The notes below the pieces were generated by a model. That model ran no database searches. It saw only the letters and a list, made by a program, of their open reading frames with translations, and was not told where the DNA came from. Of a stretch of DNA of 20,705 nucleotides, positions 7,966 through 15,446 are shown piece by piece (positions within the stretch are counted from its first letter, which is position 1; each line of letters opens with the position of its first letter). This DNA comes from DAHUXT01 sp036273675 (GTDB taxonomy: Bacteria; Chloroflexota; Ktedonobacteria; Ktedonobacterales; JADMIN01). The translations under genes were made by a program, and so were the position numbers. The DNA is taken from assembly GCA_036273675.1 (NCBI GenBank), contig DASUHD010000147.1, positions 1-20,705 of the forward strand, read 5' to 3'.

Positions 7966-8229
7966 ATGTCCAAGCCTCTGCGGAATACGCCGCTTGTCGT
8001 CGCGAGGAGAGATGATCCATCGCAGTCAGCCGAAACGAAAGATGCTGCGATGCTCCTACGCGAGTCGGTGGCGCATCTCGAAACGGCCATGCGCCTCATC
8101 GCGCAGGCCACATTGCTCCACCCCGCGCTGGATGAATCGTTGGGGATCGAGGCCCAGCGCCTCATCGGCGTGCGCCAGGCGGTGCGGGCCGAGATTCGGA
8201 CGGTCGAGCGCCATCGCTACCACGACTAA
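7966..8229 (+). CDS. Short hypothetical protein, helical
   Basis: An 87-codon frame opens MSKPLRNTPLVVARRDD and ends ERHRYHD. After a polar N-terminus, residues 25-83 are predicted by eye to be two amphipathic helices (MLLRESVAHLETAMRLIAQA and SLGIEAQRLIGVRQAVRAEI), with no membrane segment and no cysteine. Codon third positions are G/C-biased like those of neighbouring genes, which supports it as real. The ribosome site is weak (GAAGAG about 7 nt upstream). I recognise no family. It converges closely (33 bp) on the alpha/beta hydrolase gene. Overlapping frames on both strands over this DNA are judged to be shadows. Confidence 0.6.
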   Translation: MSKPLRNTPLVVARRDDPSQSAETKDAAMLLRESVAHLETAMRLIAQATLLHPALDESLGIEAQRLIGVRQAVRAEIRTVERHRYHD

Positions 8230-8262
8230 ATCTGATCCAGCGCGCGCCAGTGAGGGTGTTCG

Positions 8263-8982
8263 CTAGTCCAGCCAGGCGCGGATCGCGTCGGCGATTGCCG
8301 CTGGCGCCTCGATCTGGGCGTAGTGGCCAACGCCGGGCAGCAGCGCCAGACGGGCGTTATCCAGTCGCTCCGCCAGGAAGCGGGCGTATTTGGGCGGCGT
8401 CAGGCGGTCTTCTTCGCCCGTGAGCACCAGCGTTGGTTGGGCGATATGCCCCAGCTCGCCCATTATATCGAAGCCATTGCAAGCAGCGAGATCGCGGTGC
8501 AGCGTACCCGCCGCGATAGGCGGCAGATGATTGTTGAACTCACGCGCCTGTTGCTGGTGTCCTGGCGCGAAAGCCAGTTCGACTAGCTCAGTCTTGGCGG
8601 CCTCTGGGTCAGTACGCGCCTGCTCCAGCAGGGCAGGCAACACCCGCAGTCGCGCGCCCGCGCCCACCAACACCAACCGGCTGACCAGCGCGGGATAGTC
8701 CACCGCCATTCGCAGCGCAATCGCGCTCCCCAGCGAATGGCCCACCAGACAGACATGGCTAAGGGTGCGGCGTGTCAGCTCGGCGCGCACCGCCCCGGCG
8801 TAATCCTCAATCGACATCGTGGCTGGACCAGGACGGTCGAGCAGCGCGCCATGCCCCGGCAGATCGAGCGCGAGCGCGGTATACTGCGGCAGACAGGCGA
8901 TGACGGCGTCCCAGACCTGGGCGCTATCGCCTGAGCCGTGAAGAAATACAATCGTGGGAGATGCGCTTCCGGCGCTACTCAT
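8263..8982 (-). CDS. Alpha/beta hydrolase
   Basis: The start at 8982 gives a 239-residue protein that begins right at the fold (MSSAGSASPTIVFLHGSGDS) and is preceded by AAAGAGGC 7 nt upstream. The frame stays open to 9237, but that extension is Arg/Pro-rich and has no homology-like features. The order of motifs is canonical: oxyanion HGSG (15-18), nucleophile elbow GHSLG with Ser83, acid Asp192 in LVLTGEEDRLTPP, and catalytic His220 in GVGHYAQIE. This branch holds esterases, lactonases and related C-C or C-O hydrolases; the cap region (about 110-165) is small and the substrate cannot be told. Cytoplasmic, no signal peptide. It diverges from yraN. Confidence 0.88.
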   Translation of the reverse strand: MSSAGSASPTIVFLHGSGDSAQVWDAVIACLPQYTALALDLPGHGALLDRPGPATMSIEDYAGAVRAELTRRTLSHVCLVGHSLGSAIALRMAVDYPALVSRLVLVGAGARLRVLPALLEQARTDPEAAKTELVELAFAPGHQQQAREFNNHLPPIAAGTLHRDLAACNGFDIMGELGHIAQPTLVLTGEEDRLTPPKYARFLAERLDNARLALLPGVGHYAQIEAPAAIADAIRAWLD

Positions 8983-9045
8983 GAATATGCCTCTTTCGTG
9001 CAACAGATTTAGCATATCGCGCACGCGGCGGATTCTGCTATATCT

Positions 9046-9055
9046 GGAACGTTCC
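9046..9055. promoter_or_regulatory. Perfect 10-bp palindrome in divergent region
   Basis: GGAACGTTCC lies in the 241-bp region between the divergent hydrolase and yraN genes, followed by a further CGTTCC at 9061-9066 (first base approximate). It could be a regulator site, but a 10-bp palindrome can occur by chance. Confidence 0.25.
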
Positions 9056-9098
9056 GGTGGGCGTTCCGTTGCGCGCATGGCCCGTTGGGCGACGGCGA

Positions 9099-9116
9099 GT
9101 GCGCCCGAAGGCGCAC
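9099..9116 (+). other. Short hairpin with CGAA loop
   Basis: GTGCGCC and GGCGCAC form a perfect 7-bp stem around CGAA upstream of yraN. No U-tract follows, so it is not a classical terminator. Confidence 0.3.
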
Positions 9117-9223
9117 GCTGGCCGGGCGATGAGAGAGCATGCCACCCAGGGACAGGCTGATGCGTATCTTTAGCAGAAGCGGCTGTGTGCGGTCGCGGAG
9201 AAGGGGCGGAGAAGGGGCCAGGC

Positions 9224-9613
9224 ATGTCCGATGGCAAAGCGAGCGCGCGGGCAGCGTTGGGTGGCGCGGGCGAACGGCTGGCCGCTGGCTGGCTGGAGGC
9301 GCGTGGCTATCGGGTCCTGGCGCGCAACTGGCGCTGCGTCTATGGCGAGCTTGATCTCATCGCCGAGGAGGCGGGCGAACTGGTCTTTGTCGAGGTGAAG
9401 ACGCGCCGGGGCGTCGCGCATGGCGCGCCAGAAGAAGCGATCACCGCCCGCAAGCGCGCCCATCTGATCGACGCCGCGCAGTGGTACCTTGTGGAGCACC
9501 AGCGCGAGGCGCAGCCCTGGCGCATCGATGTGATCGCCATTCAGCTTGATGGGCGCGGCAAACTGACGGATGTGCGCCACTATCGCAGCGCAATCGCGCT
9601 GGAAGAGGAGTAG
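9224..9613 (+). CDS. yraN: YraN family (UPF0102) nuclease-fold protein
   Basis: The ATG at 9224 (MSDGKASAR) follows GAAGGGG by about 6 nt and gives the usual family length (129 aa). An upstream GTG at 9185 would add 13 residues. The fold is that of restriction-endonuclease-like proteins: an N-terminal helix GERLAAGWLEARGY (16-29), RNWRC, then the conserved core GELDLIA (41-47) and VFVEVKTR (54-61) with Asp44, Glu57 and Lys59 in the positions of the D-ExK metal site. The cellular role of YraN is not settled; its frequent neighbours in bacteria are DNA-uptake and RNA-processing genes, and dprA lies 3 kb downstream here. The stop is 6 nt before the next start, so translation is probably coupled. 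Confidence 0.88.
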   Translation: MSDGKASARAALGGAGERLAAGWLEARGYRVLARNWRCVYGELDLIAEEAGELVFVEVKTRRGVAHGAPEEAITARKRAHLIDAAQWYLVEHQREAQPWRIDVIAIQLDGRGKLTDVRHYRSAIALEEE

Positions 9614-9619
9614 TTCGCG

Positions 9620-10066
9620 ATGCAGGATATGTTCGAGAACGCCAAGCGGGTGGCCAGCACCGCCGTCGAGCGGGCAGCCTGGGAGGCTGATAAAGTGCGC
9701 CGCACCGGAGCGCGTCAGCGTGAAATAGACCTGTTGCGGCGCGAGCGGACGGCGGCGGTCGAGCAGTTGGCAGGGGTGCTGCTCGATCTGGACCGGCGCG
9801 GCGCGCTGCCCCAGGGGCCGCTGCAAGCGATTGCCGCCCGTCTGAAGGCGCTCACCGACGACATCAACCGCGGCGAGAGCGAGATCACCGCGATTCGCAA
9901 CGAGGCGTTCGTGCCAGGCACTATCAGCATCAACGTCCAGCGCAAGGATGATCCCAACGCGCCAGCGTCCACCGGCAGCAGCGCCTACATGGCGTGTCCC
10001 TCGTGCGGGCGCAACGTCCGCCGGAGCGCCGCCTTCTGCTCGGCCTGCGGCGCCAAGCTAAAATAG
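9620..10066 (+). CDS. Coiled-coil protein with C-terminal zinc ribbon
   Basis: The 148-residue protein begins with a long charged helical region (about 5-95, rich in Arg, Glu and Ala with heptad-like spacing, such as EIDLLRRERTAAVEQLAGVL). A short linker leads to a zinc-ribbon at the C-terminus: CPSC (126-129) and CSAC (140-143), a four-cysteine CxxC-x10-CxxC knuckle. Such ribbons bind one zinc and often mediate nucleic-acid or protein contact. The ATG at 9620 lies 6 nt after the yraN stop, with the ribosome site GAGGAG inside the end of yraN, so the two form an operon. The function is unknown; a link with YraN is suggested only by the coupling. Confidence 0.75.
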   Translation: MQDMFENAKRVASTAVERAAWEADKVRRTGARQREIDLLRRERTAAVEQLAGVLLDLDRRGALPQGPLQAIAARLKALTDDINRGESEITAIRNEAFVPGTISINVQRKDDPNAPASTGSSAYMACPSCGRNVRRSAAFCSACGAKLK

Positions 10067-10177
10067 CGTTGCTTCGTCTCCTCACGGACTCGGCGCCTGC
10101 GCGGTACAATGTGCTGATGGGCAGCGCCGGGTATCGGCATGGCGCTGGATAGACATTTCCGTGAGGGACAAACATAC

Positions 10178-10684
10178 ATGGCGAGGGCAGATACGACCGC
10201 AGGCAAAACAGCGCAACAGTCACAGCGTCAAACACGAGAAAACGAGCAGCGCGCGCGCACGCCGGGCGTCTATGGCCGCGAGGAGATCGCGGCGAACCAG
10301 CTGGAGCCGTGGCCCAACCCACGCACCGGGCGTGCCTACATCATCCACTTCGAGATACCGGAGTTCACCTGCCTCTGCCCGCGCTCCGGCTATCCCGACT
10401 TCGCCACCATCGTCATTGACTACGTGCCGGGGCCGTCGGTGGTGGAACTGAAAAGCCTCAAGTTATATATCAACGGCTACCGCGACCGCGCACTCAGCCA
10501 CGAGGCCGCCGCCAACGAGATCCTCGACGATCTGGTGGGCGTGCTCGCGCCGCGCTGGATGCGGGTTGTGGCGGAGTTCAATGTGCGCGGCAACATCAAG
10601 ACCACCATCACCGCCGAGCATACCGCGCCCGACTACGATGGCCCGCGCCCAACCTACCAGCGCCCGTCATTCAGCGGCATCTAG
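10178..10684 (+). CDS. queF: NADPH-dependent preQ0 reductase QueF (type I)
   Basis: QueF reduces the nitrile of 7-cyano-7-deazaguanine (preQ0) to the aminomethyl group of preQ1, the last free-base step of queuosine synthesis. The signature is clear: EFTCLCPRSGYPDFATI, with nucleophile Cys67 and Asp74, and the NADPH/substrate motif ELKSLKLYINGYRDRALSHE (90-109) with Glu90, His108 and Glu109. The length fits the short, single-domain type I enzyme. Start ATG 10178 is preferred because GAGGGA lies about 10 nt upstream; ATG 10139 in frame would add 13 residues and lacks a ribosome site. A possible -10 (TACAAT, 10105-10110) lies upstream but lacks a good -35. No preQ1 riboswitch sequence is visible. 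The stop lies 3 nt from the stop of the convergent gene. No other queuosine gene is in the window. Confidence 0.93.
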   Translation: MARADTTAGKTAQQSQRQTRENEQRARTPGVYGREEIAANQLEPWPNPRTGRAYIIHFEIPEFTCLCPRSGYPDFATIVIDYVPGPSVVELKSLKLYINGYRDRALSHEAAANEILDDLVGVLAPRWMRVVAEFNVRGNIKTTITAEHTAPDYDGPRPTYQRPSFSGI

Positions 10685-10687
10685 GCT

Positions 10688-11812
10688 CTAGGGCTGTATT
10701 TTGCCATCCGGAAGTTTGATCGCTGGATGGACATCGCTATGATGGTCACCGTGCTCATGCTGATGGGCGCGCTCAGGGGTCGCCATCGCTCGCGCGCCCT
10801 TGTGATGCTGCTTGTCTTCCTGGGGCATGCCCGCCGTTGGCCCAGCCGCGCCGAGGGTGGTGTTGTGCGCCTGCACCTCATGCACGATCGCCGCGATATC
10901 GCCCGCGGTCTCGCGCTGGCCAGACATCCAGGAGTTTATTTCGGCGCCCAGCAACAGGATAACCGCCAGGTAGTAGAAGAACACCAGTATCACGATGGCG
11001 AACCCCGCCACTGATCCATAGCTGTTGGACTTGAGCGCGATGCTCTGGTAGATCGGGAAGACAAGCTCATAGAGCACCAGCAGCACAGCGGCGATCAATG
11101 TTCCCTTCCAGACCTCGGAGAAATGCACCGGGCGATTCGGTACCACCATGTAGATCGCGGTGAACAGCACCAACGCGACGAGGAACGCCACCAGCAGGCC
11201 ACCGAGATTGATGAGCACGCCGACGAACCCCGTCGCGGCGCCGTTGGCATGCAGCGCGCTCACGATAGCGCTCGGAACGATCGATGCCAGGAAGACGATA
11301 GGCACCAGCACAATATAAAGCAGCAGCATGCCAATCGCCATAATATTCTGGCGGATCACGTTGCGGCCCCGCAGCCGAAAGACAATGCCGAAGCAGTTCT
11401 CTATCGTCACGAAGAGCCGCGACCCGGTGAAGATCGCCATCACCAGGCCAACGACAAATAGCGCGCCTGCCTGGCGCTGGAGGTTGGTTAACGCCACCTT
11501 CACGATGACGCCGCCCGTCCCCGACGCGCCACCCGGCAACGCGCCCGCGATGGCGTTGACGAGCTGCTGCTCGCTGCCAGGCGAGATCGTGTTGAGGATG
11601 AATCCCGCGATGGCCAGCAGCGCCAGCAGTATCGGGAAGATAGACATCAGGAAGTTATAGGCCAGCAGGCCCGCCAGATTGAAGATCCAGTCGTTGCTGA
11701 GCTTTTGCCAGAAATGCGCCAGCGGCGCGATACGCTCTTTCAGACTTCCTCCATGCGCCTGCTGCCCTGCCCGCTGACTCGCCGGGTGTCTCAGCACATG
11801 TTGACTTGCCAT
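10688..11812 (-). CDS. YihY/BrkB-family membrane protein with His-rich tail
   Basis: The product (374 aa from ATG 11812; a GTG at 11818 is equally open) carries the YihY/BrkB layout. It has an amphipathic N-terminus, then DWIFNLAGLLAYNFLMSIFP, about six membrane helices spread over residues 48-295, the conserved SRLFVTIENCFGIVFRLRGR loop, YMVVPNRPVHFSEVWKG, and SYGSVAGFAIVILVFFYY before the last helix. BrkB-type proteins were once annotated as tRNA-processing RNase BN, which is wrong; their role is unknown and may be envelope-related or transport. The C-terminal 75 or so residues are hydrophilic and end with a histidine-rich stretch (KQHHKG, AHQHEHGDHH, DVH; eight His within about 27 residues). 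GGGAGGAG upstream fits the ATG. Confidence 0.88.
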   Translation of the reverse strand: MASQHVLRHPASQRAGQQAHGGSLKERIAPLAHFWQKLSNDWIFNLAGLLAYNFLMSIFPILLALLAIAGFILNTISPGSEQQLVNAIAGALPGGASGTGGVIVKVALTNLQRQAGALFVVGLVMAIFTGSRLFVTIENCFGIVFRLRGRNVIRQNIMAIGMLLLYIVLVPIVFLASIVPSAIVSALHANGAATGFVGVLINLGGLLVAFLVALVLFTAIYMVVPNRPVHFSEVWKGTLIAAVLLVLYELVFPIYQSIALKSNSYGSVAGFAIVILVFFYYLAVILLLGAEINSWMSGQRETAGDIAAIVHEVQAHNTTLGAAGPTAGMPQEDKQHHKGARAMATPERAHQHEHGDHHSDVHPAIKLPDGKIQP

Positions 11813-11911
11813 TGTCACACGCTCCTCCCGGCGTTATGGCCGGGTAGCTCTATGCTCTCATTGGCCCATGCCTCCTGCATGTGGCCCACCTGACATTCAC
11901 GGGTATGCTAT

Positions 11912-11926
11912 GTACAAGTTGTGTAC
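11912..11926. promoter_or_regulatory. Small inverted repeat upstream of MBL-fold gene
   Basis: GTACA-AGTTG-TGTAC lies 62 nt before the MBL-fold start codon, close to a possible -10 TATACT (11938-11943) that has no well-placed -35. It is an operator candidate only. Confidence 0.2.
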
Positions 11927-11988
11927 CACCAGCGTCATATACTGAGGGCGCAACATTCAGGCCAACGGTGGAAGGAGCGGCGACGCAT

Positions 11989-12618
11989 ATGCAGCAACAT
12001 GGGAAAACATCGACAATGACGGCGCGCGGCGAGTTTGAGCGTTATACCTTCGAGACCGGGCCAATGGAGAACAATGTCTACCTGCTCGTCACACCCCAGA
12101 CGCGAGAAGCTGTGCTGATCGACGCCTCGGACGACGCCGAGCGGCTCGCCGAGGAGGTGGCGAAGCTGAAGGCGCGCGTGCGGATGATTCTGCTGACGCA
12201 CGGCCACGCTGACCACTGGGGCGCGCTGGGCCAGCTACGCGATACGTGGGGCGTGCCGGTGGGCATCCATCTGGCCGACGCCGACATGCTGCCGCTCACA
12301 CCCAACTTCGCGCTCGACGACGGCCAGCGCATCGGGCTTGGCTCTGGCGAGATTCACGTGCTCCATACGCCCGGCCACACGCCCGGCGGCGTCTGCTTCC
12401 TCGCCGATGGCTGCCTCTTCAGCGGCGACACGCTCTTCCCCGGCGGTCCCGGCGCGACCAAACAGCCCCTCGGCGACTTCCCGCTGATTATGACCAGCCT
12501 GCGCGAGAAGCTCTTCGTCCTGCCCGATAGCACAATGGTGCTGCCCGGCCACGGTAAGCCGACCACTATCGGCAAGGAGCGCCCCTCGCTGGACGAGTGG
12601 CAGGCGCGCGGCTGGTAG
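11989..12618 (+). CDS. Metallo-beta-lactamase-fold hydrolase (glyoxalase II-like)
   Basis: The ATG at 11989 (MQQHGKTSTM) has GGAAGGAG 11 nt upstream; an ATG at 12016 is a possible shorter start, and the frame open to 11881 has no ribosome site. The 209-residue protein shows all metal ligands of the superfamily: THGHADHWG with His71, His73, Asp75 and His76, then HTPGHTPGG with His130, SGDTLF with Asp147, and LPGHG with His188. The compact size, the GPMENNVYLL opening and the HTPGHTPGG motif match the hydroxyacylglutathione-hydrolase-like group, which cleaves thioesters or related substrates using two metal ions. The true substrate is not readable. It is cytoplasmic. The 258 bp to dprA suggest a separate transcript. 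Confidence 0.88.
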   Translation: MQQHGKTSTMTARGEFERYTFETGPMENNVYLLVTPQTREAVLIDASDDAERLAEEVAKLKARVRMILLTHGHADHWGALGQLRDTWGVPVGIHLADADMLPLTPNFALDDGQRIGLGSGEIHVLHTPGHTPGGVCFLADGCLFSGDTLFPGGPGATKQPLGDFPLIMTSLREKLFVLPDSTMVLPGHGKPTTIGKERPSLDEWQARGW

Positions 12619-12877
12619 CTATCTGGCCAACATCGCTAGAGCCGGTTTATGACAGTAAGGACTATCTCACAAGATCTTATCACCGCCAGCCTGGCAGCTA
12701 CCGCCTTTCGGCTGACGGACGGCACAACACCGAATCCCAGAAGGCATCGCCTGCTATGCGCGGGCGGTGTCTTCGCACATTCGCCGAGATACGTGGGCAT
12801 GTATGACAGTCACATGGTAGAATAGCGCCAACCAGGCTGGGATAGCTCTCATATCCAAGTGAAAGTGATGACGCCGC

Positions 12878-14176
12878 ATGCCCCGACGCCCGCGCTCACA
12901 GTCGTCCGCGCCTTCGTCCGACGAGGCCGACTCGCTCTTCGCCGATCTGCTGGACGACGAGATTGGCGCATCCGATGGCGAGGCGAACGAGGCTGGCGAC
13001 GATGGTGGTGTCGGAAAGAGCGGCATCCCGCCCGCGATTGCCTACCAGTCCGCAAGCGCGACGCCCGAGACAGCGCTGGATGATCCCGACCTGCCGTACT
13101 GGCTGGCGCTCAATCGCGTGCGCGGCATTGGCCCGGCCCGCTTCCGGCTGCTGCTGGAGGGCTTTGGCAGCGCGCGCGGCGCATGGGAGGCTGGCCCGGC
13201 GGACTGGCAGGCGGCGGGGCTGGATAGCCGGAGCGTGGCGGCGCTGGAACAGCAGCGGGGGCGCATCGAGCCAGAGGCTGAGGTCGAGCGGCTCGTCAGG
13301 CTGCATATCGGCGCCGTGCGCACGATAGACCCAGCCTATCCCCGGCTGCTGCAAGAGATTCCGCTGCCACCGCCCGTCCTCTATGTGCGCGGGACGCTCG
13401 CGCCAGCGGACGAGTGGGCGCTCGCCATCGTCGGCACGCGACGAGCCAGCGCGTATGGCAAACAGATGACTGAGCGGCTGGCGGGCGAGTTGGCGCGGCA
13501 GGCGATCACGGTTGTCAGCGGGCTGGCGCGCGGCATCGACACTGCTGCGCATCAGGCGGCGCTGGCGGCGGGCGGACGTACCATCGCGGTGTTGGGCTGC
13601 GGCCCCGATCTCGTCTACCCGCCCGAAAACGCGAAACTTGCGGCGCGCCTCATCGAGCAGGGAGCTGTAATCACGGAATTTCCGCCAGGGACGCAGCCGG
13701 AGGCAGGCAACTTCCCCGCGCGCAACCGGCTGATTAGCGGCCTCTCGCTGGGCGTGCTGGTGACCGAGGCGCCGGAGACCAGCGGCGCGCTAATTACCAC
13801 CCGCTTCGCCGCCGAGCAGGGACGCGACATCTTCGCCGTGCCGGGCAATGTGACCAGCCGGAGTAGTGTCGGCGCGAACCGGCTGATTCAGGATGGCGCG
13901 AAGATGGTGCTAGAGGTCGGCGACATCCTCTCCGAACTGAATCTGCACCTCGCGCCGCAGCAGCTGGAGTTGCTGGAACTACGCGAGGCGCTGCCAGAGA
14001 ACGCCAGCGAGGCGCGGCTGCTTGCGCTGTTGGACGCCAGCGACGAACCTGGACACATCGACGACCTCTGCCGCGCATCAGGCCTGCCGGTCGCCGAGGT
14101 GTCTGGCACGCTGGTGATGCTCGAGCTCAAGGGGCTGGTGCGGCTCGTCGGCCCGATGACCTACACGAAGGCGTGA
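12878..14176 (+). CDS. dprA: DNA-processing protein DprA (Smf)
   Basis: DprA binds incoming single-stranded DNA during natural transformation and loads RecA on it; it is also found in many species not known to be competent. Domains in order: a poorly conserved acidic extension (1-70), a helix-hairpin-helix/SAM-like region (about 72-130, with RVRGIGPARFRLLLEGFG), the Rossmann-like DprA core (about 145-355, with IVGTRRAS 184-191, SGLARGID 214-221, LGCGPDLVYPPEN and the FPARNRLISGLS segment 279-290), and a C-terminal winged helix (about 375-432). At 432 residues it is longer than the usual 360-380, because of the N-terminal extension. The ATG at 12878 has only a weak purine stretch upstream. The histidine phosphatase gene follows after 25 nt. 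Confidence 0.93.
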   Translation: MPRRPRSQSSAPSSDEADSLFADLLDDEIGASDGEANEAGDDGGVGKSGIPPAIAYQSASATPETALDDPDLPYWLALNRVRGIGPARFRLLLEGFGSARGAWEAGPADWQAAGLDSRSVAALEQQRGRIEPEAEVERLVRLHIGAVRTIDPAYPRLLQEIPLPPPVLYVRGTLAPADEWALAIVGTRRASAYGKQMTERLAGELARQAITVVSGLARGIDTAAHQAALAAGGRTIAVLGCGPDLVYPPENAKLAARLIEQGAVITEFPPGTQPEAGNFPARNRLISGLSLGVLVTEAPETSGALITTRFAAEQGRDIFAVPGNVTSRSSVGANRLIQDGAKMVLEVGDILSELNLHLAPQQLELLELREALPENASEARLLALLDASDEPGHIDDLCRASGLPVAEVSGTLVMLELKGLVRLVGPMTYTKA

Positions 14177-14201
14177 TGATTGAGAAGCAAGGACATGTAG
14201 A

Positions 14202-14816
14202 ATGACCAGCATCTATCTGATTCGCCATGCGACCTACGATGACGTAGAGAATGGCGTCGAGCTTGAAAATCCGGGGCTTTCGGTGGAAGGGATTCGGCAG
14301 GCCGAGTGTTTGCGCGACTGGTTGGCGCGCATGAATGACATCGCGGCGGATGTCCTGATTGCCAGCAGCCTGCGCCGCGCTGTCGAGACGGCGGAGATGC
14401 TTGCGCCAGCGCTGGGGCAGCCAGTCATCCTCGAAAACGAGCTAGAGGAGTGGCGCGGCGACAACGGTAACTTGAGCCAGGACGAATTCAACGCGCGCTG
14501 GCAGCGGCTGACCGAGGCGCAGAAGCCCTACTACCGCTGGGTTCCAGGTGGCGAAAGCTGGTTGGAGTTCGCAGCGCGCGTGCATATCGCGCTACATCGG
14601 ATCGAACAGGAGCACGATGGCAAGACCATTGTGATCGTGACGCATGGCGGGGTGATACAGGCCGCATTTGGCTACTTCTTCGGCATCAGTCCCTTCGCCA
14701 TCCCCGGCGTTGCCTTTGAAAACACCTCCATCACCCAGTGGTTCAAGCCAGAGAGGCCGCCGCGCTGGACACTGAAACGCTATAACGACACGCGCCACTT
14801 AGAGTCGTCGTCATAG
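14202..14816 (+). CDS. Histidine phosphatase family protein (phosphoglycerate mutase-like)
   Basis: The 204-residue protein opens with the phosphohistidine motif YLIRHATYDD; His9 would accept the phosphate, with the common RHG replaced by RHA. Arg58 in ASSLRRAVETAEML, the acid near Glu82/Glu83 in LEEWRG, and the second His148 in IVIVTHGGVIQ complete the branch-1 active site. Such enzymes hydrolyse phosphomonoesters of sugars, nucleosides or cofactors such as alpha-ribazole phosphate; the substrate here is unknown. It has no signal peptide. AAGGA precedes the ATG, and it lies 25 nt after dprA, so the two are probably co-transcribed. The C-terminus converges on the first reductase gene with 22 nt between stops. 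Confidence 0.9.
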   Translation: MTSIYLIRHATYDDVENGVELENPGLSVEGIRQAECLRDWLARMNDIAADVLIASSLRRAVETAEMLAPALGQPVILENELEEWRGDNGNLSQDEFNARWQRLTEAQKPYYRWVPGGESWLEFAARVHIALHRIEQEHDGKTIVIVTHGGVIQAAFGYFFGISPFAIPGVAFENTSITQWFKPERPPRWTLKRYNDTRHLESSS

Positions 14817-14838
14817 CGGGTCAGCGTCGCATAGCAGC

Positions 14839-15399
14839 TTATTTCACCACGCGGAATGAGAGATGGGTGGCGCCCGGCGTTTCCATCACGCGGAGGCGTT
14901 CCAGGTGGATCGGCCCCGCGCCGATGTGATCGAAGAGGCGCACGCCCTCGCCCAACAGCACATTGGCGATGTTCATATGGAACTCGTCGAGCAGCCCCGC
15001 CTTCAGCGCCTGCTGAACCGCGCTGCCGCCGTGCAGGGCGACGTATTTCTCGCCCGCGATCTCCTGCGCCTTGGCAACCGCGCTCTCGATGCCATCGGTG
15101 ATGAAGTAGTACTGCGTCTTGCCCTTCTTCACCGGCTCGCGCCGCTGCGATTGCAGCACAATCACCGGCCACTCGGGCGCCGTGCCGTCGGGGAAGACCC
15201 ACCCTTCGTCACCATCGATCATATCGAAGCTGCGGTGGCCCATGATGACCGCGCCGCAGTCGTTGAGCGAGTCGCCCATGATCTCATGCAGGCGTTCCCA
15301 GGCGTCTGCAAACCACGCGAAGACCTCGGTGACGTCATCATTTTTGCCCGCGATGTAGCCATCCAGCGAGACCGAGAGGCCAAACATGACTTTGCCCAT
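14839..15399 (-). CDS. RibD C-terminal/DHFR-fold reductase, paralogue 1
   Basis: The 186-residue protein shows the dihydrofolate-reductase-like fold of the RibD C-terminal family: MFGLSVSLDGYIAGKNDD at the N-terminus, the central AVIMGHRSFDM (50-60), and the conserved ALHGGSAVQQALKAGLLDEF followed by NVLLGEGVRLF. Members reduce pyrimidine or pteridine-like substrates with NADPH; many stand-alone copies are annotated only as deaminase-reductase proteins, and the substrate is unknown. AGGAG lies about 6 nt before the ATG. It lies 47 bp downstream of a second member of the same family on the same strand, which is strong evidence for a joint transcript. Both plus-strand frames over this gene are shadows. 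Confidence 0.9.
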   Translation of the reverse strand: MGKVMFGLSVSLDGYIAGKNDDVTEVFAWFADAWERLHEIMGDSLNDCGAVIMGHRSFDMIDGDEGWVFPDGTAPEWPVIVLQSQRREPVKKGKTQYYFITDGIESAVAKAQEIAGEKYVALHGGSAVQQALKAGLLDEFHMNIANVLLGEGVRLFDHIGAGPIHLERLRVMETPGATHLSFRVVK

Positions 15400-15446
15400 G
15401 GCGCGCTCCTATCGTGGGAGATGCTGTTATCCGTTTGCCCCGTTCG

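Noticed and set aside
9041..9066. LexA/SOS box at GGAACGTTCC
   Set aside because: The Gram-positive-type LexA site needs GAAC and GTTC separated by four bases; here the arms abut, and the flanking genes are not SOS genes.
9185..9223. Longer start for YraN at GTG 9185
   Set aside because: It adds a Gly/Glu-rich 13-residue stretch not expected in the family and is poorer than ATG 9224 with its well-spaced GAAGGGG.
10067..10177. preQ1 riboswitch before queF
   Set aside because: None of the short conserved preQ1-I aptamer features (C-rich loop followed by an A-rich tail) is visible; the stretch is GC-rich with only a lone TACAAT.
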